Source: Microbacterium hominis NBRC 15708 (GTDB lineage Bacteria > Actinomycetota > Actinomycetes > Actinomycetales > Microbacteriaceae). Taken from it: DNA of 64,000 nucleotides. Shown here piece by piece: positions 9,171 through 18,450 of the stretch; within the stretch, counting starts at the first letter, position 1; each line of letters begins with the position of its first letter. The position numbers and the translations under genes are program-made. The notes below the pieces were generated by a model that was given only the letters and a program-made list of their open reading frames with translations, was not told the DNA's origin and did not search any database. The DNA lies in assembly GCF_001592125.1 (NCBI RefSeq), contig NZ_BCWI01000012.1, forward strand, positions 1-64,000, in the 5' to 3' direction.

Positions 9171-10474
9171 GCGGGCACGACCCCTACGCCCCCGAGAGCG
9201 GCGATCCGGGCTTCGACGTCGAGTCCTACGACGTGGCGATCGACTACCGCGTGCGCACCAACCGGCTGGAGGGGCGCGCGACGATCAACGCGGTCGCCGC
9301 CGCACCGGTGTCGGCAGTCAGCATCGACCTCGTGGGGCTGCGGGCCTCGCGGGTGCGCGTCGACGGCGACCGTCGCACGCGGTTCGCGCAGGGTCCGCGC
9401 AAGCTCCGCGTCACGCTGCCGCACCGCATGCAGCCCGGGGAGCGGTTCTCGATCGAGGTGGTCTACGCCGGCGCCCCCGCCCCGCGGCGCTCCCGCTGGG
9501 GCACGATCGGGTGGGAGGAGCTCGAGGACGGCGCGCTCGTGGCCTCGCAGCCCACCGGGGCGCCCACGTGGTTCCCCTGCAACGATCGTCCCGACGCGCG
9601 GGCGCCGATGCGACTGGCGGTGACGACGGATGCCGGCTACCTCCCCGTGCTCACGGGACGACCGGCCGCGCAGGCGACGGCCGGCGGACGGGTGACGGTC
9701 ACGTCGGTGTCCGCCGTGCCGGTGGCCACCTACCTCGTCGCGGTGCACATCGGCCCGTACGAGCAGACCCTGCTCGGATCCCGCGACGACGGCGACGGCG
9801 ACGGGGTGCGGGTGTTCGCCCCCGCCGGGCTCCGCCGCGAGGTGACGCGGGCGTTCGCGGACGTCCCGCGCATGCTCGCGTTGTTCGAGGAGTCCTTCGG
9901 CCCGTATCCGCAGGAGGCGTGCACGCTCGTCGTGACGCCCGACGAGCTCGAGATCCCGCTGGAGGCCCAGGGCCTGGCGGTCTTCGGCAGCAACCACCTC
10001 GTGCCCGAGGAGCAGCGGCTGATCGCCCACGAGCTCGCCCACCAGTGGTTCGGCAACAGCGTCGGCATCGGGCGCTGGAGCGACATCTGGCTCAACGAGG
10101 GCTTCGCCTGCTTCGCGGAGTGGCTGTGGTTCGAGCGGTCCGGCGCGGCGACGGTAGCGGAGAAGGCGGCGAAGCATCACGCCCGTCTGCGGGCGCTGCC
10201 GCAGGATCTGCTGCTCAGCGACCCCGGACCCGATCTCATGTTCGACGACCGCGTCTACAAGCGGGGCGCCCTCACCCTCTACGCCCTGCGGTGCCGCATC
10301 GGTCCTCCGGCGTTCGCGCGGGTGCTCCACGACTGGGTCGAGACGTATCGGCACGCACTCGCGACGACCGACGACTTCCGCGCGCTCGCCGAGCGCGTCG
10401 CCGGCCGCGACCTCGACGACGTGTTCACGCCGTGGCTCGACCGCACAGAGCTGCCGCCGCTGCCGCGGCCGTAG
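9167..10474 (+). CDS. M1-family zinc aminopeptidase
   Basis: A 435-residue gluzincin that removes N-terminal residues from peptides. The zinc site HELAHQWFGN begins near residue 288, and the third ligand lies in NEGFA about 18 residues later. The N-terminal half is the beta saddle domain of M1 enzymes. The usual C-terminal HEAT-like domain is missing, so this is a short form typical of actinobacteria. No signal peptide is seen. It overlaps the synthetase by 4 bp (GTGA), so it is translated with it and may process or recycle its product. That link is inference from the operon. Confidence 0.88.
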   Translation: MSGHDPYAPESGDPGFDVESYDVAIDYRVRTNRLEGRATINAVAAAPVSAVSIDLVGLRASRVRVDGDRRTRFAQGPRKLRVTLPHRMQPGERFSIEVVYAGAPAPRRSRWGTIGWEELEDGALVASQPTGAPTWFPCNDRPDARAPMRLAVTTDAGYLPVLTGRPAAQATAGGRVTVTSVSAVPVATYLVAVHIGPYEQTLLGSRDDGDGDGVRVFAPAGLRREVTRAFADVPRMLALFEESFGPYPQEACTLVVTPDELEIPLEAQGLAVFGSNHLVPEEQRLIAHELAHQWFGNSVGIGRWSDIWLNEGFACFAEWLWFERSGAATVAEKAAKHHARLRALPQDLLLSDPGPDLMFDDRVYKRGALTLYALRCRIGPPAFARVLHDWVETYRHALATTDDFRALAERVAGRDLDDVFTPWLDRTELPPLPRP

Positions 10475-10523
10475 GCCCGCCGCCGCGCCCGCACCCGCCG
10501 CGCTTACGCCCGCGCCGGTAGCC

Positions 10524-10611
10524 CGTGACGAACGTCGGAGTCGTGATCGCGCCGACGCCGATGGCCGCGTGTCGCGAGCGCTTTCGGCACGAATCTCCGA
10601 CGATCGTCACG
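10524..10611. repeat. Long imperfect inverted repeat between convergent genes
   Basis: Arms 10524-10545 and 10588-10611 pair over about 20 bp (CGTGACGA..CGTCGGAG against CTCCGACG..TCGTCACG). They lie between the ends of the aminopeptidase gene and the convergent phosphopantetheinyl transferase gene, and the right arm reaches into the latter's last codons. Probably a two-way terminator. Confidence 0.45.
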
Positions 10612-11149
10612 CGCCCGCGGCGACTCGTCCCGCGTCGGTGAGAACGGCGGCGCAGACGAGGACCCCGGGGGGACCCTCGACCTCCGCCCCGTGCACGACC
10701 CGCGCGGTGCCCGGCAGCCGGGCGACCCAGCGATCGCCGTCGTCGCCGGCGATCGCGACGGATGCCGCGTCCACCGCCAGTCCGCGGCCGTCGGCCTTCA
10801 GCGCGGCCTCGGCGCGAACCCACCGCCGCAGCCCTCCCGGGATGCCGCCGGCCGCCTCGCGCACCGGATCGTGCAACGGCTCGGCGTCGAGGGCGAACCC
10901 GTCGGCGGCGTCACGGGGGAGGATGCCGACGACCGCCGTCGCCCCGGCGTAGGTCACCGCCGCCCACCAGGGCGCACCGCGGAGCTGCACCGGGCCGTGC
11001 GCACCCCCGCACCGGGGGCACGGGTTGGTCAGCACGACCTCGGGCGCCCCGGCCTCCGCCAGCAGCGTCCGCAGCAGCGCCCACGCGGCCTCGCTCCGAG
11101 CGATCCGCCCGGGCGGCACCGGACCCCACGCGAGACGCAGGCCCTCCAC
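10607..11149 (-). CDS. 4'-phosphopantetheinyl transferase
   Basis: A 180-residue Sfp-type enzyme that would move phosphopantetheine from coenzyme A to a carrier-protein serine. Family marks are PCPRCGGAHG at residues 43-52, GFALDAE at 84-90 in the place of the GIDxE Mg-binding motif, and WVRAEAALK at 110-118 in the place of WxxKEAxxK. It is shorter than Sfp (about 220) and the family is poorly conserved. Starts with GTG, 3 bases behind mutT1. The Pls-like synthetase, which needs this modification, lies just across the convergent junction, so it is the likely client. Confidence 0.8.
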   Translation of the reverse strand: MEGLRLAWGPVPPGRIARSEAAWALLRTLLAEAGAPEVVLTNPCPRCGGAHGPVQLRGAPWWAAVTYAGATAVVGILPRDAADGFALDAEPLHDPVREAAGGIPGGLRRWVRAEAALKADGRGLAVDAASVAIAGDDGDRWVARLPGTARVVHGAEVEGPPGVLVCAAVLTDAGRVAAGA

Positions 11150-11152
11150 CGG

Positions 11153-12091
11153 CTACAGCTTCGGCTCGTGCGTCTCGATCGCGATGATGCCGGACCCCGG
11201 ATTGGTCGCCGACAGGTGCACGACGGAGAACGCTCCCGTGTCCAGCGCCGAGGCGCTGCCCAGGTACGACCCGTGCAGGGTGCCGGTCGCGAGGGCGAGC
11301 TCCGAGAGGATGCCGGGAAGCACCGGCCCGTGACTGCACAGCACCGCGGGCTTGCGCGAGCGCACGCGCCGGCCGATGACGGCGCGTACGTCGGAGGTGC
11401 CGTCCTCCCACGCGTCCTGGCTGAGCGCGCTCGTGCGGTGGATCTCCTTGCCGAGGCTTGCGGCCAGCGGCGTCACGGTCGTGACGCAGCGGACCGCGTC
11501 GCTCGAGACGATCTTGCGCACGCCGAACGCGCGGAGTGGACCGACGGCGGCCGCCGCCTGCTTCGCCCCGCGTGCGGTGAGGGGACGCGCCGCATCCGCA
11601 CCGTCCCAGTCCTCGCGGGGGAGCGCTTTGGCGTGGCGTAGCACGACGATCGGGAACGTCGCGAGCACACCGTCGTCGACGTAGCGCAGGAACTCCTCGA
11701 GGATCTCCACGTCGACCGGGTACGAGAGCTTCGCGAGCGCTTTGCGCGGCGACAGCCACTCGATCGCGGCGATCTCCTTGTTGGGCACGAACGCGGACGC
11801 GCGGATCGCGGCATCCGTCGCCTCCGCCGACCAGTAGTGCACGATCTTCTGCCGCTTGTTGGGCATGCGGTAGCGCGAGACGCCGACCGGGATGCCGAGC
11901 GCGACCCGGATGCCGGTCTCCTCGAAGATCTCGCGGACGGCGGTCTCGGCCAGGCTCTCGCCGGGATCGACCTTGCCCTTCGGGATGGTCACGTCGGCGT
12001 AGGCCGTGCGGTGGATCACGAGGACGCGGAGCTTGCCGTCGACGACGCGCCAGACCACTCCGCCGGCGGCGTAGACGGCGGTGTCGGTCAT
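11153..12091 (-). CDS. mutT1: MutT1-type Nudix hydrolase fused to histidine phosphatase
   Basis: A 312-residue two-domain sanitising enzyme. Residues about 1-130 are a Nudix domain with the box [17 protein letters not shown] (45-60). Residues about 148-300 are a phosphoglycerate-mutase-like phosphatase with the LRHAK active site at 151-155. In mycobacterial MutT1 the pair hydrolyses 8-oxo-dGTP and dinucleoside polyphosphates. The ATG at 12091 was chosen because its ATGA overlaps the ppk stop by 4 bp and because it begins right at the Nudix domain. It is cotranscribed with ppk. Confidence 0.9.
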   Translation of the reverse strand: MTDTAVYAAGGVVWRVVDGKLRVLVIHRTAYADVTIPKGKVDPGESLAETAVREIFEETGIRVALGIPVGVSRYRMPNKRQKIVHYWSAEATDAAIRASAFVPNKEIAAIEWLSPRKALAKLSYPVDVEILEEFLRYVDDGVLATFPIVVLRHAKALPREDWDGADAARPLTARGAKQAAAAVGPLRAFGVRKIVSSDAVRCVTTVTPLAASLGKEIHRTSALSQDAWEDGTSDVRAVIGRRVRSRKPAVLCSHGPVLPGILSELALATGTLHGSYLGSASALDTGAFSVVHLSATNPGSGIIAIETHEPKL

Positions 12092-14256
12092 CGCACCGCC
12101 CGGGCCCGCCGCCGACGCTGCACCTGCGTCATCGTGCGGTCCTGCAGATCGATGAGCGGCCTGCCCTCGGCATCCGTGCTGTATCGCTGCCACTCGCCGC
12201 TGGCCTGGAGGTGCCAGGAGCTCGTCTCGTCGCTCATCGCCAGATCGAACAGGTCGACGAGCTCCTTGATCTGGGCCGGCGCCACGACGCGGACCAGGGC
12301 CTCGACGCGGCGGTCGAGGTTGCGGTGCATCATGTCGGCGCTGCCGATGAACACCTGCGGTTCGCCGGCCCCGGCGAACGCGAAGATGCGCGAGTGCTCG
12401 AGGTAGCGGCCGAGGATCGATCGGACCGTGATGTTGTCGCTCACGCCGGGCAGTCCCACCTTGAGCGAGCAGATGCCGCGCACCCAGACGTCGACGCGCA
12501 CCCCCGCCTGGCTGGCGCGGTACAGGGCGTCGATGATCTGCTCGTCGACCATCGAGTTGACCTTGATGCGGATGTGGGCCGGCTTGCCCTCGAGGGCGTG
12601 GCGCCGCTCGTTCTCGATCTGGCGCAGCAGTCCCTTGCGCAGGTGCAACGGGGCGACGAGCAGGCGCTTGAACTTCTTCTCGATCGCGTAGCCGCTGAGC
12701 TCGTTGAACAGGCGCGTGAGGTCACGGCCCACCTGCTCGTCGGCGGTGAAGAGCCCGAAGTCCTCGTAGATGCGGCTGGTCTTCGGGTTGTAGTTGCCGG
12801 TGCCGATGTGGCTGTAGCTGCGCAGCATCCCGTCTTCCTCGCGGATGACGTGCAGGAGCTTGCAGTGCGTCTTCAGCCCGACGAGGCCGTATACGACGTG
12901 CACGCCGGCCTTCTCGAGCTTTCGGGCCCAGACGATGTTCGCCGCCTCGTCGAAGCGCGCCTTGACCTCGACCAGCGCGAGCACCTGCTTGCCGCGTTCG
13001 GCCGCGTCGATGAGCGCTTGGACGATCGGGCTGTCGCCCGAGGTGCGGTACAGCGTCTGCTTGATGGCGAGCACGTGCGGGTCGCGCGCCGCCTGCTCGA
13101 GGAAGCTCACGACGCTCGTCGTGAACGACTCGTACGGGTGGTGCACGAGCACGTCGCCCTTGCGGATCGCCGCGAAGAAGTCGGCACGGCCGTTCTGCTC
13201 GAGCGGCTGGAACGCCGGCGCCGTCGTCGGCACGTGGGCCGGGTAGTGCAGTTCGGGCCGATCGATGCGGGAGAGGTCGAACAGGCCCCGCAGGTCGAGG
13301 TGGCCCGGCAGGCGGTACACCTCCTGCTCGGTGATGTCGAGCTCGGCGATCAGGAGGTCGAGCGTGACGTCGTCCATGTCCTCGGTGACCTCGAGGCGGA
13401 TCGGGGGACCGAAGCGTCGGCGCAGGAGCTCCGCTTCGAGGGCCTGGATGAGGTTCTCGGTCTCGTCCTCCTCGATCACGACGTCCTCGTTGCGCGTCAG
13501 ACGGAACGTGTGGTGCTCGAGGATCTCCATGCCCGGGAAGAGGTCGCCGAGGTGGTTGGCGATGAGCTGCTCCAGCGGCAGGTAACGCGCCCGCCCGGGC
13601 TCGCCGGGGACGGCGACGAAACGGGGCAGCATCGGCGGAACCTTCAGACGCGCGAACTCCTGACGGCCCGTCTTGGCGTTGCGGATGCGGATCGCGAGGT
13701 TCAGTGACAGGCCCGAGATGTACGGGAAGGGGTGCGCCGGGTCGACGGCCAGCGGCATGAGCACCGGGAACACCTGCGACTGGAAGTAGTCGGAGAGCTC
13801 GTCGCGGTCGGCGGCGGTCAGATCGTCCCAGGAGATCACGTCGATGCCGGCGTCGGACAGGGCCGGCTGCACCATGTCGAGCCAGACGGCCGCTTGACGG
13901 AGCTGCAGCGCGTGGGCGGCATCCGAGATGTCGGCGAGCACGTCCTGAGGAGCGCGGCCCACGTTGGTCGGCACGGCGAGCCCCGTGACGATGCGTCGCT
14001 TGAGCCCCGCGACACGGACCATGAAGAACTCGTCGAGGTTGCTGGCGAAGATCGCGAGGAAGTTCGCGCGCTCCAGGACCGGCAGCGAGGGATCCTCCGC
14101 GAGCTCCAGCACGCGCTGGTTGAACGCGAGCCAGCTGAGCTCGCGGTCCATGTAGCGGTGCTCGGGAAGCTGCGCGTCGCCGTCTTCGACCATCTCGTCG
14201 AAGTCGTCGTCGTCCTCGTCGCCCAGCCCGGTGTCCAGAACGTCGGTGTCGATCAT
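12088..14256 (-). CDS. ppk1: Polyphosphate kinase 1
   Basis: A 722-residue enzyme that reversibly polymerises the gamma phosphate of ATP into polyphosphate. Order: N-terminal helical domain ([19 protein letters not shown]), head domain, then two catalytic phospholipase-D-like domains. [11 protein letters not shown] holds the autophosphorylated His and HIGTGNYN follows it. The length is typical of PPK1. An acidic stretch opens the protein. A PHO box, a CATGAT -10 and a 6-base gap to the ATG suggest phosphate-regulated, leaderless transcription. mutT1 is coupled downstream. Confidence 0.96.
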   Translation of the reverse strand: MIDTDVLDTGLGDEDDDDFDEMVEDGDAQLPEHRYMDRELSWLAFNQRVLELAEDPSLPVLERANFLAIFASNLDEFFMVRVAGLKRRIVTGLAVPTNVGRAPQDVLADISDAAHALQLRQAAVWLDMVQPALSDAGIDVISWDDLTAADRDELSDYFQSQVFPVLMPLAVDPAHPFPYISGLSLNLAIRIRNAKTGRQEFARLKVPPMLPRFVAVPGEPGRARYLPLEQLIANHLGDLFPGMEILEHHTFRLTRNEDVVIEEDETENLIQALEAELLRRRFGPPIRLEVTEDMDDVTLDLLIAELDITEQEVYRLPGHLDLRGLFDLSRIDRPELHYPAHVPTTAPAFQPLEQNGRADFFAAIRKGDVLVHHPYESFTTSVVSFLEQAARDPHVLAIKQTLYRTSGDSPIVQALIDAAERGKQVLALVEVKARFDEAANIVWARKLEKAGVHVVYGLVGLKTHCKLLHVIREEDGMLRSYSHIGTGNYNPKTSRIYEDFGLFTADEQVGRDLTRLFNELSGYAIEKKFKRLLVAPLHLRKGLLRQIENERRHALEGKPAHIRIKVNSMVDEQIIDALYRASQAGVRVDVWVRGICSLKVGLPGVSDNITVRSILGRYLEHSRIFAFAGAGEPQVFIGSADMMHRNLDRRVEALVRVVAPAQIKELVDLFDLAMSDETSSWHLQASGEWQRYSTDAEGRPLIDLQDRTMTQVQRRRRARAVR

Positions 14257-14262
14257 TACCTC

Positions 14263-14295
14263 ATCATGTCAGGGCCAGGTGACCGCCGCGTTAAC
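14263..14295 (-). promoter_or_regulatory. PHO box and leaderless promoter of ppk1
   Basis: On the minus strand GTTAACG and GGTCACC lie 4 bases apart (14278-14295). After 9 bases comes CATGAT (14263-14268), and 6 bases later the ppk ATG. The spacing is the same as before the 4610 gene and phoU. Confidence 0.6.
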
Positions 14296-14325
14296 CGCGT
14301 GGTCGATCGTGCGCCCGCGACGAGA

Positions 14326-15024
14326 TCAGGCCTGGGAGGCCTCGCGGGGCGAGGGGATCTGGTCGTCCTCGTAGACGTTGAACCGGTACCCGACGTTGCG
14401 GACGGTGCCGATGAGCTGCTCGAGGTCGCCGAGCTTGGCGCGCAGACGCCGCACGTGTACGTCGACCGTGCGCGTGCCGCCGAAGTAGTCGTAGCCCCAC
14501 ACCTCGCTCAGTAGCTGCTCGCGCGTGAAGACGCGCGAGGGGTGCGTCGCGAAGAAGTGGAGGAGCTGGAACTCCTTGTAGGTGAGATCCAGCGGCTTGC
14601 CGTGCACCTTCGCCGAGTAGGACGACTCGTCGATCGTGATGCCGGAGGTCTGGATGCGGCTGGACACCTGCGCCGCCGACTGCCGCCCCACCGCGAGCCG
14701 GATGCGCGCGTCGACCTCGGCGGGGCCTGCGCCGACGAGGATGACGTCGTCGATGCCCCAGTCGGTCGACACGGCCGTCAGTCCGCCCTCGGTGACGACG
14801 AGCACCAGGGGGGCGTCGAGCCCCGTCGTGTTGAGGATCTTGCACAGCGACTTGGCGCCCACCAGGTCGGTGCGCGCGTCGACGAAGATCACATCGGAGC
14901 TGGGCGCGTTCACGAGCTGGGCGGGCTCGGCCGGGATCTGCCGCACGCGATGGCTGAGCAGCTCGAGCGCGGGCAGGACGGGACTGCCGCCCGGGGCGGA
15001 ACTCAAGACGAGCAGCTGAGCCAA
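14326..15024 (-). CDS. glnR: GlnR-like orphan response regulator, winged helix
   Basis: A 232-residue OmpR-fold regulator. The receiver half (about 1-120) keeps an Asp in [10 protein letters not shown] and the segment [19 protein letters not shown], which strongly recalls actinobacterial GlnR, the nitrogen-metabolism regulator that works without a cognate kinase. The C-terminal winged helix (about 135-225) has [20 protein letters not shown] and [13 protein letters not shown]. No kinase gene is adjacent. GlnR and phosphate control are known to be cross-linked in other actinobacteria, which fits the neighbours, but the name rests on similarity by eye. Confidence 0.8.
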   Translation of the reverse strand: MAQLLVLSSAPGGSPVLPALELLSHRVRQIPAEPAQLVNAPSSDVIFVDARTDLVGAKSLCKILNTTGLDAPLVLVVTEGGLTAVSTDWGIDDVILVGAGPAEVDARIRLAVGRQSAAQVSSRIQTSGITIDESSYSAKVHGKPLDLTYKEFQLLHFFATHPSRVFTREQLLSEVWGYDYFGGTRTVDVHVRRLRAKLGDLEQLIGTVRNVGYRFNVYEDDQIPSPREASQA

Positions 15025-15148
15025 TGGGGTCCCTTCCGGTCCTGATGCCCGAACCGTGCCCCCATCTTAGAACCCGGGCGCGGCGGCGACGTGCGCACGT
15101 GCGGACGCGGTGAGTGCGCGGACGCGGCGCGTCGGTGACAATGGACCC

Positions 15149-15436
15149 ATGACGCTTCCCGGATTGGCGCCCCGCGCCGGATACGGCGGCATCGTCGGGG
15201 TCTGGGTCGCCGGCGCCGTGATCGCGATCGCGATCGGCATCCTCGCCCCCGACGAGTGGCGCGCCGCATGGATGCCGGTCGGCATGGCCGCCTGCCTCAT
15301 CCTCGCGTTCGTGGTGCAACTGGTGCAGGGGCACTCGCAGGGCTTCCTCCGCCGTGTGGCCGCGAGTGCGCTGGGCGCGTTCGTGGTGATGGGGCTGATC
15401 GGCCTCGGCCTCGGACTCTCCAGCATGTTCTCGTGA
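15149..15436 (+). CDS. Small membrane protein, three or four helices
   Basis: A 95-residue protein of unknown function. Hydrophobic segments lie at about residues 14-34, 45-62 and 72-94, with a short charged loop between the second and third. The ATG at 15149 sits 6 bases after a GACAAT hexamer, which suggests a leaderless message. It is divergent from the GlnR-like gene and 15 bp before a 37-residue membrane ORF. Similar small membrane proteins are common next to this block in Microbacteriaceae; no role is assigned. Confidence 0.75.
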   Translation: MTLPGLAPRAGYGGIVGVWVAGAVIAIAIGILAPDEWRAAWMPVGMAACLILAFVVQLVQGHSQGFLRRVAASALGAFVVMGLIGLGLGLSSMFS

Positions 15437-15451
15437 AGGTAGAGTGAGGGT

Positions 15452-15565
15452 ATGGACCTCGTTGCGCTCGAACTCTTCTTCGTCGGGTTGCTCGCGCTCG
15501 CCTCGCTCGCGATCGTCTTCGTGTCGGGTGTCGTGATCAAGAACCTCTACCGCGGCCAGCGCTGA
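15452..15565 (+). CDS. 37-residue single-helix membrane protein
   Basis: A very short ORF, MDLVALELFFVGLLALASLA followed by more hydrophobic residues and the basic end KNLYRGQR. One membrane helix with the positive end inside is predicted. A GAGTGAGGG purine run lies just upstream. It fills the gap between the gene at 15149 and the nitrobindin-like gene, 5 bp before the latter, so it looks like part of the operon. Function unknown. Confidence 0.6.
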   Translation: MDLVALELFFVGLLALASLAIVFVSGVVIKNLYRGQR

Positions 15566-15570
15566 CGACC

Positions 15571-16176
15571 ATGTTGGACCTGCCGACCGACCTGCCGGCG
15601 GATCTCGTCCCGCTCTCGTGGCTCCTGGGCGTCTGGGAGGGCACCGGGGTCATCGACTACGAGGCCGACGACGTCTCGTTCGGCGGCGAGTTCGCCCATC
15701 GCGTGAGCTTCAGCCACGACGGCGGCGACTACGTGAACTACTCCGCGAGCGCCTGGCTCCTCGCCGACGACGGCGCGCGCACGCCGCTCGTGGCCGAGAC
15801 CGGCTACTGGCGCCTCGCCCGGCCCGCCGACGGCGGCGACGCGGGGCCGGCGCTGCTGCCGGCATCCGTCGCGCGCGCGACGCCGCGCACCGCGGACGAC
15901 GTCGAGCTGCTGCGCAACGCGGAGGGCGGATTCGACCTCGAGGTGGCGCTCGTCCACTCCGACGGGGTCAGCGAGCTGTACGTCGGACAGGTGCGCGGGC
16001 CGCGGATCGACATCGCGACGGATGCGGTGGTGCGTCCGGCCAGCGCCAAGGCGTACACCGCCGCGACCCGCATGTACGGCCTCGTCGACGGTCATCTGCT
16101 GTGGGCCTGGGACATCGCCGCGCTCGGCGGAGAGCTCGCCTCGCACGCCTCCGCGCGACTGGCGCGGGTCGAGTGA
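15571..16176 (+). CDS. Nitrobindin-like (FABP/THAP4-type) heme-binding protein
   Basis: A 201-residue cytoplasmic beta-barrel protein. The N-terminal motif LLGVWEGTGVIDY is diagnostic of the bacterial nitrobindin family (often annotated FABP family protein), whose ferric heme converts peroxynitrite to nitrate or binds NO. The C-terminal part has the Leu/Trp-rich strand LVDGHLLWAWDIAA. The length matches actinobacterial members (about 170-200). The YgfZ gene follows after 7 bp, so the two are probably cotranscribed. Confidence 0.82.
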   Translation: MLDLPTDLPADLVPLSWLLGVWEGTGVIDYEADDVSFGGEFAHRVSFSHDGGDYVNYSASAWLLADDGARTPLVAETGYWRLARPADGGDAGPALLPASVARATPRTADDVELLRNAEGGFDLEVALVHSDGVSELYVGQVRGPRIDIATDAVVRPASAKAYTAATRMYGLVDGHLLWAWDIAALGGELASHASARLARVE

Positions 16177-16183
16177 TCGCGCC

Positions 16184-17281
16184 GTGACCGACGACACCGC
16201 ATCCTCCAGCCCCTTCGCCCGCGTTCCCGGCGCGGTCGTCGACGAGCGCGGACTGGCGCACGTCGCCGCCCCCACCCGTGAACAGCGCGATCTGATCGCG
16301 GGTCGTGCGCTGGCGCCCCTCGATGACCGGGTCGTGCTCGCCGTCGACGGGGTCGACCGGCTCACCTGGCTGGACTCCATCACGTCTCAAGCCCTCGCCG
16401 CGCTCGCCCCCGGCGTGAGCACCGAGCTGCTGGTGCTCGATCCGCAGGGGCACGTGGAGCACGCCGCATCCGTCGTCGACGACGGTGAGCGGACCTGGCT
16501 CATCGTCGACCGCTCGCACGCCGACGCGCTGCTGACCTGGCTCACGCGCATGCGCTTCCGCCTACGCGTCGAGCTGCACGACCTGTCCGACCGGATGCGG
16601 GTCATCGGCGGCACCGGCGACGCCGTCGCGGCGCTTCCGGCGCTCGCGGTCTGGCGCGATCCCTGGCCCGAGGTCGGCGTCGGTGGGTGGGGCTACGCGC
16701 CCGCGACCCCGCATCCCGGCACCGCCTACGACTGGTCCGAGGCCGTCGTCACGGTCGACACCGCCGCCGACATCGCCGCCGCCGCGGCCTCCGGATCGCA
16801 GGCGGTGGCCGGGTGGATGGCCGTCGACGCGGTGCGCGTCGCCGCCTGGCGTCCGCGCGCCGACACCGAGGCCGACGGCCGCGCGCTGCCGCACGAGGCC
16901 GACTGGCTGCGCAGTGCCGTCCATCTGGACAAGGGTTGCTACCGCGGGCAGGAGACCGTCGCGAAGGTGCACAACCTGGGGCATCCGCCCCGGCGTCTGG
17001 TGTCGCTGCAGCTCGACGGGAGCGACGCGCGGCTTCCCGAACGGGGAGCGGAGGTGTTCTTCGGCGAGGATGCCGTGGGCGCCGTCACCTCGGTCGCGCG
17101 TCACCACGAGGAGGGGCCGATCGCGCTCGCGTACGTCAAGCGGACGACGCCGACGGATGCCGAGCTCACCGTCGCCGTCGACGGCGGTGTCGTCGCCGCC
17201 GCGCAGGAGGTCATCGTGCCGCCCGACGCGGGCCGCACGGCCGCCGTGCCCCGCATGCCGCGGCTGTCCCGGCGTCGCTGA
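16184..17281 (+). CDS. ygfZ: Folate-binding protein YgfZ
   Basis: A 365-residue member of the GcvT-like YgfZ/CAF17 family, which uses tetrahydrofolate to help assemble or repair Fe-S clusters in enzymes such as MiaB. The signature LDKGCYRGQETVAKV with its redox-active Cys is at about residue 245-260. N-terminal folate-binding and C-terminal beta-barrel regions are both present. The GTG at 16184 is preferred: upstream sequence in this frame overlaps the nitrobindin gene and the protein begins naturally at TDDTASSSPFARVPG. Confidence 0.9.
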   Translation: MTDDTASSSPFARVPGAVVDERGLAHVAAPTREQRDLIAGRALAPLDDRVVLAVDGVDRLTWLDSITSQALAALAPGVSTELLVLDPQGHVEHAASVVDDGERTWLIVDRSHADALLTWLTRMRFRLRVELHDLSDRMRVIGGTGDAVAALPALAVWRDPWPEVGVGGWGYAPATPHPGTAYDWSEAVVTVDTAADIAAAAASGSQAVAGWMAVDAVRVAAWRPRADTEADGRALPHEADWLRSAVHLDKGCYRGQETVAKVHNLGHPPRRLVSLQLDGSDARLPERGAEVFFGEDAVGAVTSVARHHEEGPIALAYVKRTTPTDAELTVAVDGGVVAAAQEVIVPPDAGRTAAVPRMPRLSRRR

Positions 17282-17286
17282 CCGCG

Positions 17287-18429
17287 GTGGCCGCCGTCCC
17301 CCCTCCCGAGCCGCCCGGGAAGCCCCGGCCCCCCGCGTCGCCGCCGACCGCGGCGATCGCCACCGGATGGCGCGCGCGCTGGCATCCCCGCGTCGGCGTG
17401 GACCGCGTCGTCGCATCGGCCCCCGCGATCGTCCAGATCGTCGTCGCGGCGACGGTCTCCTTCTCGTTCGCCCACTACGTGCTCGGCCACGCCGCGCCGC
17501 TGCTCGCAGCCACCGTCACCGTCTCGAGCCTGGGGCTGGTGCGCGACGCGCGCCCGCGCCGCGTGCTGGAGACGGTCATCGGCATGATCGTCGGCATCCT
17601 CGTCGCCGAGATCATCGTGCTGGTCGCCGGCATCGGCTGGTGGCAGCTGGGTCTCACCCTCGCGGCATCCCTCGTCATCGCCCGCTTCCTGTCGCCGCAG
17701 CCGGCCTTCGCCATCGCGGCGGCGATCCAGTCGGCGATCGTCATGGTGATCCCCGTGAGCGTGCCGTTCCTGCGGATGATCGACGGCGTGGTCGGCGGCG
17801 TCACGGCCCTGCTGGTCACGGCGCTGCTGCCGCGCAGTCCGCTGCGTGCCGTGACGCGGGAGGGAGCGGAGCTGTTCGCAGCGTTCGACGGTGCCCTCGC
17901 GACTCTCGTGCAGGCGCTGCGGCGCGGTGACCCCGGTCGGGCCGAGCGCGGGCTCAGGAAGGCGCGGGCGCTGCAGGGGCTCGTCGACCAGTGGCGCGCG
18001 GGCATCGAGTCGGGCTCGGAGATCGCACGCATCTCGCCGTTCCTGCGTGCGCAGCGCCCGGAGTTCGAGCGTCAGGAACGGGTGCGCGTGCACGTCGATC
18101 TCGCGACGCGCAACCTCCGGGTGATCGCGCGGCGCATCGTCTACCTGTGCGACGACCGCACCGCGCGGCCGATCGCCGCCGACCTGCTCAACGAGCTCGG
18201 CGCGGGTGCGCGGCTGATCGCCGACGCGCTCGGCGACATCTCGTACGAGCCGGCGGCGCGGGAGGCCGTCCGCGCGGTCGCGGGCCGCCTCGATCCCGGG
18301 GTGCTCGCGGACCGCAGCTCGGCCGTCGACCAGACCCTCATCGGGGCGATGCGCCCCCTCGCCGTCGACCTCATGACCGCGGCGGGCATGCCCGCGGACG
18401 AGGCGCGTGCCGCCATCCCGCGGGTCTGA
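17287..18429 (+). CDS. FUSC-family (fusaric-acid-resistance-like) membrane protein
   Basis: A 380-residue membrane protein. A Pro-rich N-terminus precedes about six hydrophobic helices in residues 38-185, with the FUSC-like stretch PLLAATVTVSSLGLVRDARP. A cytoplasmic helical domain (about 190-380) follows, with charged segments. Relatives are called FUSC or aromatic-acid exporter family proteins; the substrate is unknown. The start is the GTG at 17287, 5 bp after ygfZ, so it lies in the same operon. Ends 21 bp before a convergent methyltransferase gene. Confidence 0.78.
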   Translation: MAAVPPPEPPGKPRPPASPPTAAIATGWRARWHPRVGVDRVVASAPAIVQIVVAATVSFSFAHYVLGHAAPLLAATVTVSSLGLVRDARPRRVLETVIGMIVGILVAEIIVLVAGIGWWQLGLTLAASLVIARFLSPQPAFAIAAAIQSAIVMVIPVSVPFLRMIDGVVGGVTALLVTALLPRSPLRAVTREGAELFAAFDGALATLVQALRRGDPGRAERGLRKARALQGLVDQWRAGIESGSEIARISPFLRAQRPEFERQERVRVHVDLATRNLRVIARRIVYLCDDRTARPIAADLLNELGAGARLIADALGDISYEPAAREAVRAVAGRLDPGVLADRSSAVDQTLIGAMRPLAVDLMTAAGMPADEARAAIPRV

Positions 18430-18450
18430 GCGGGATCGCCGAGCGGTCGG

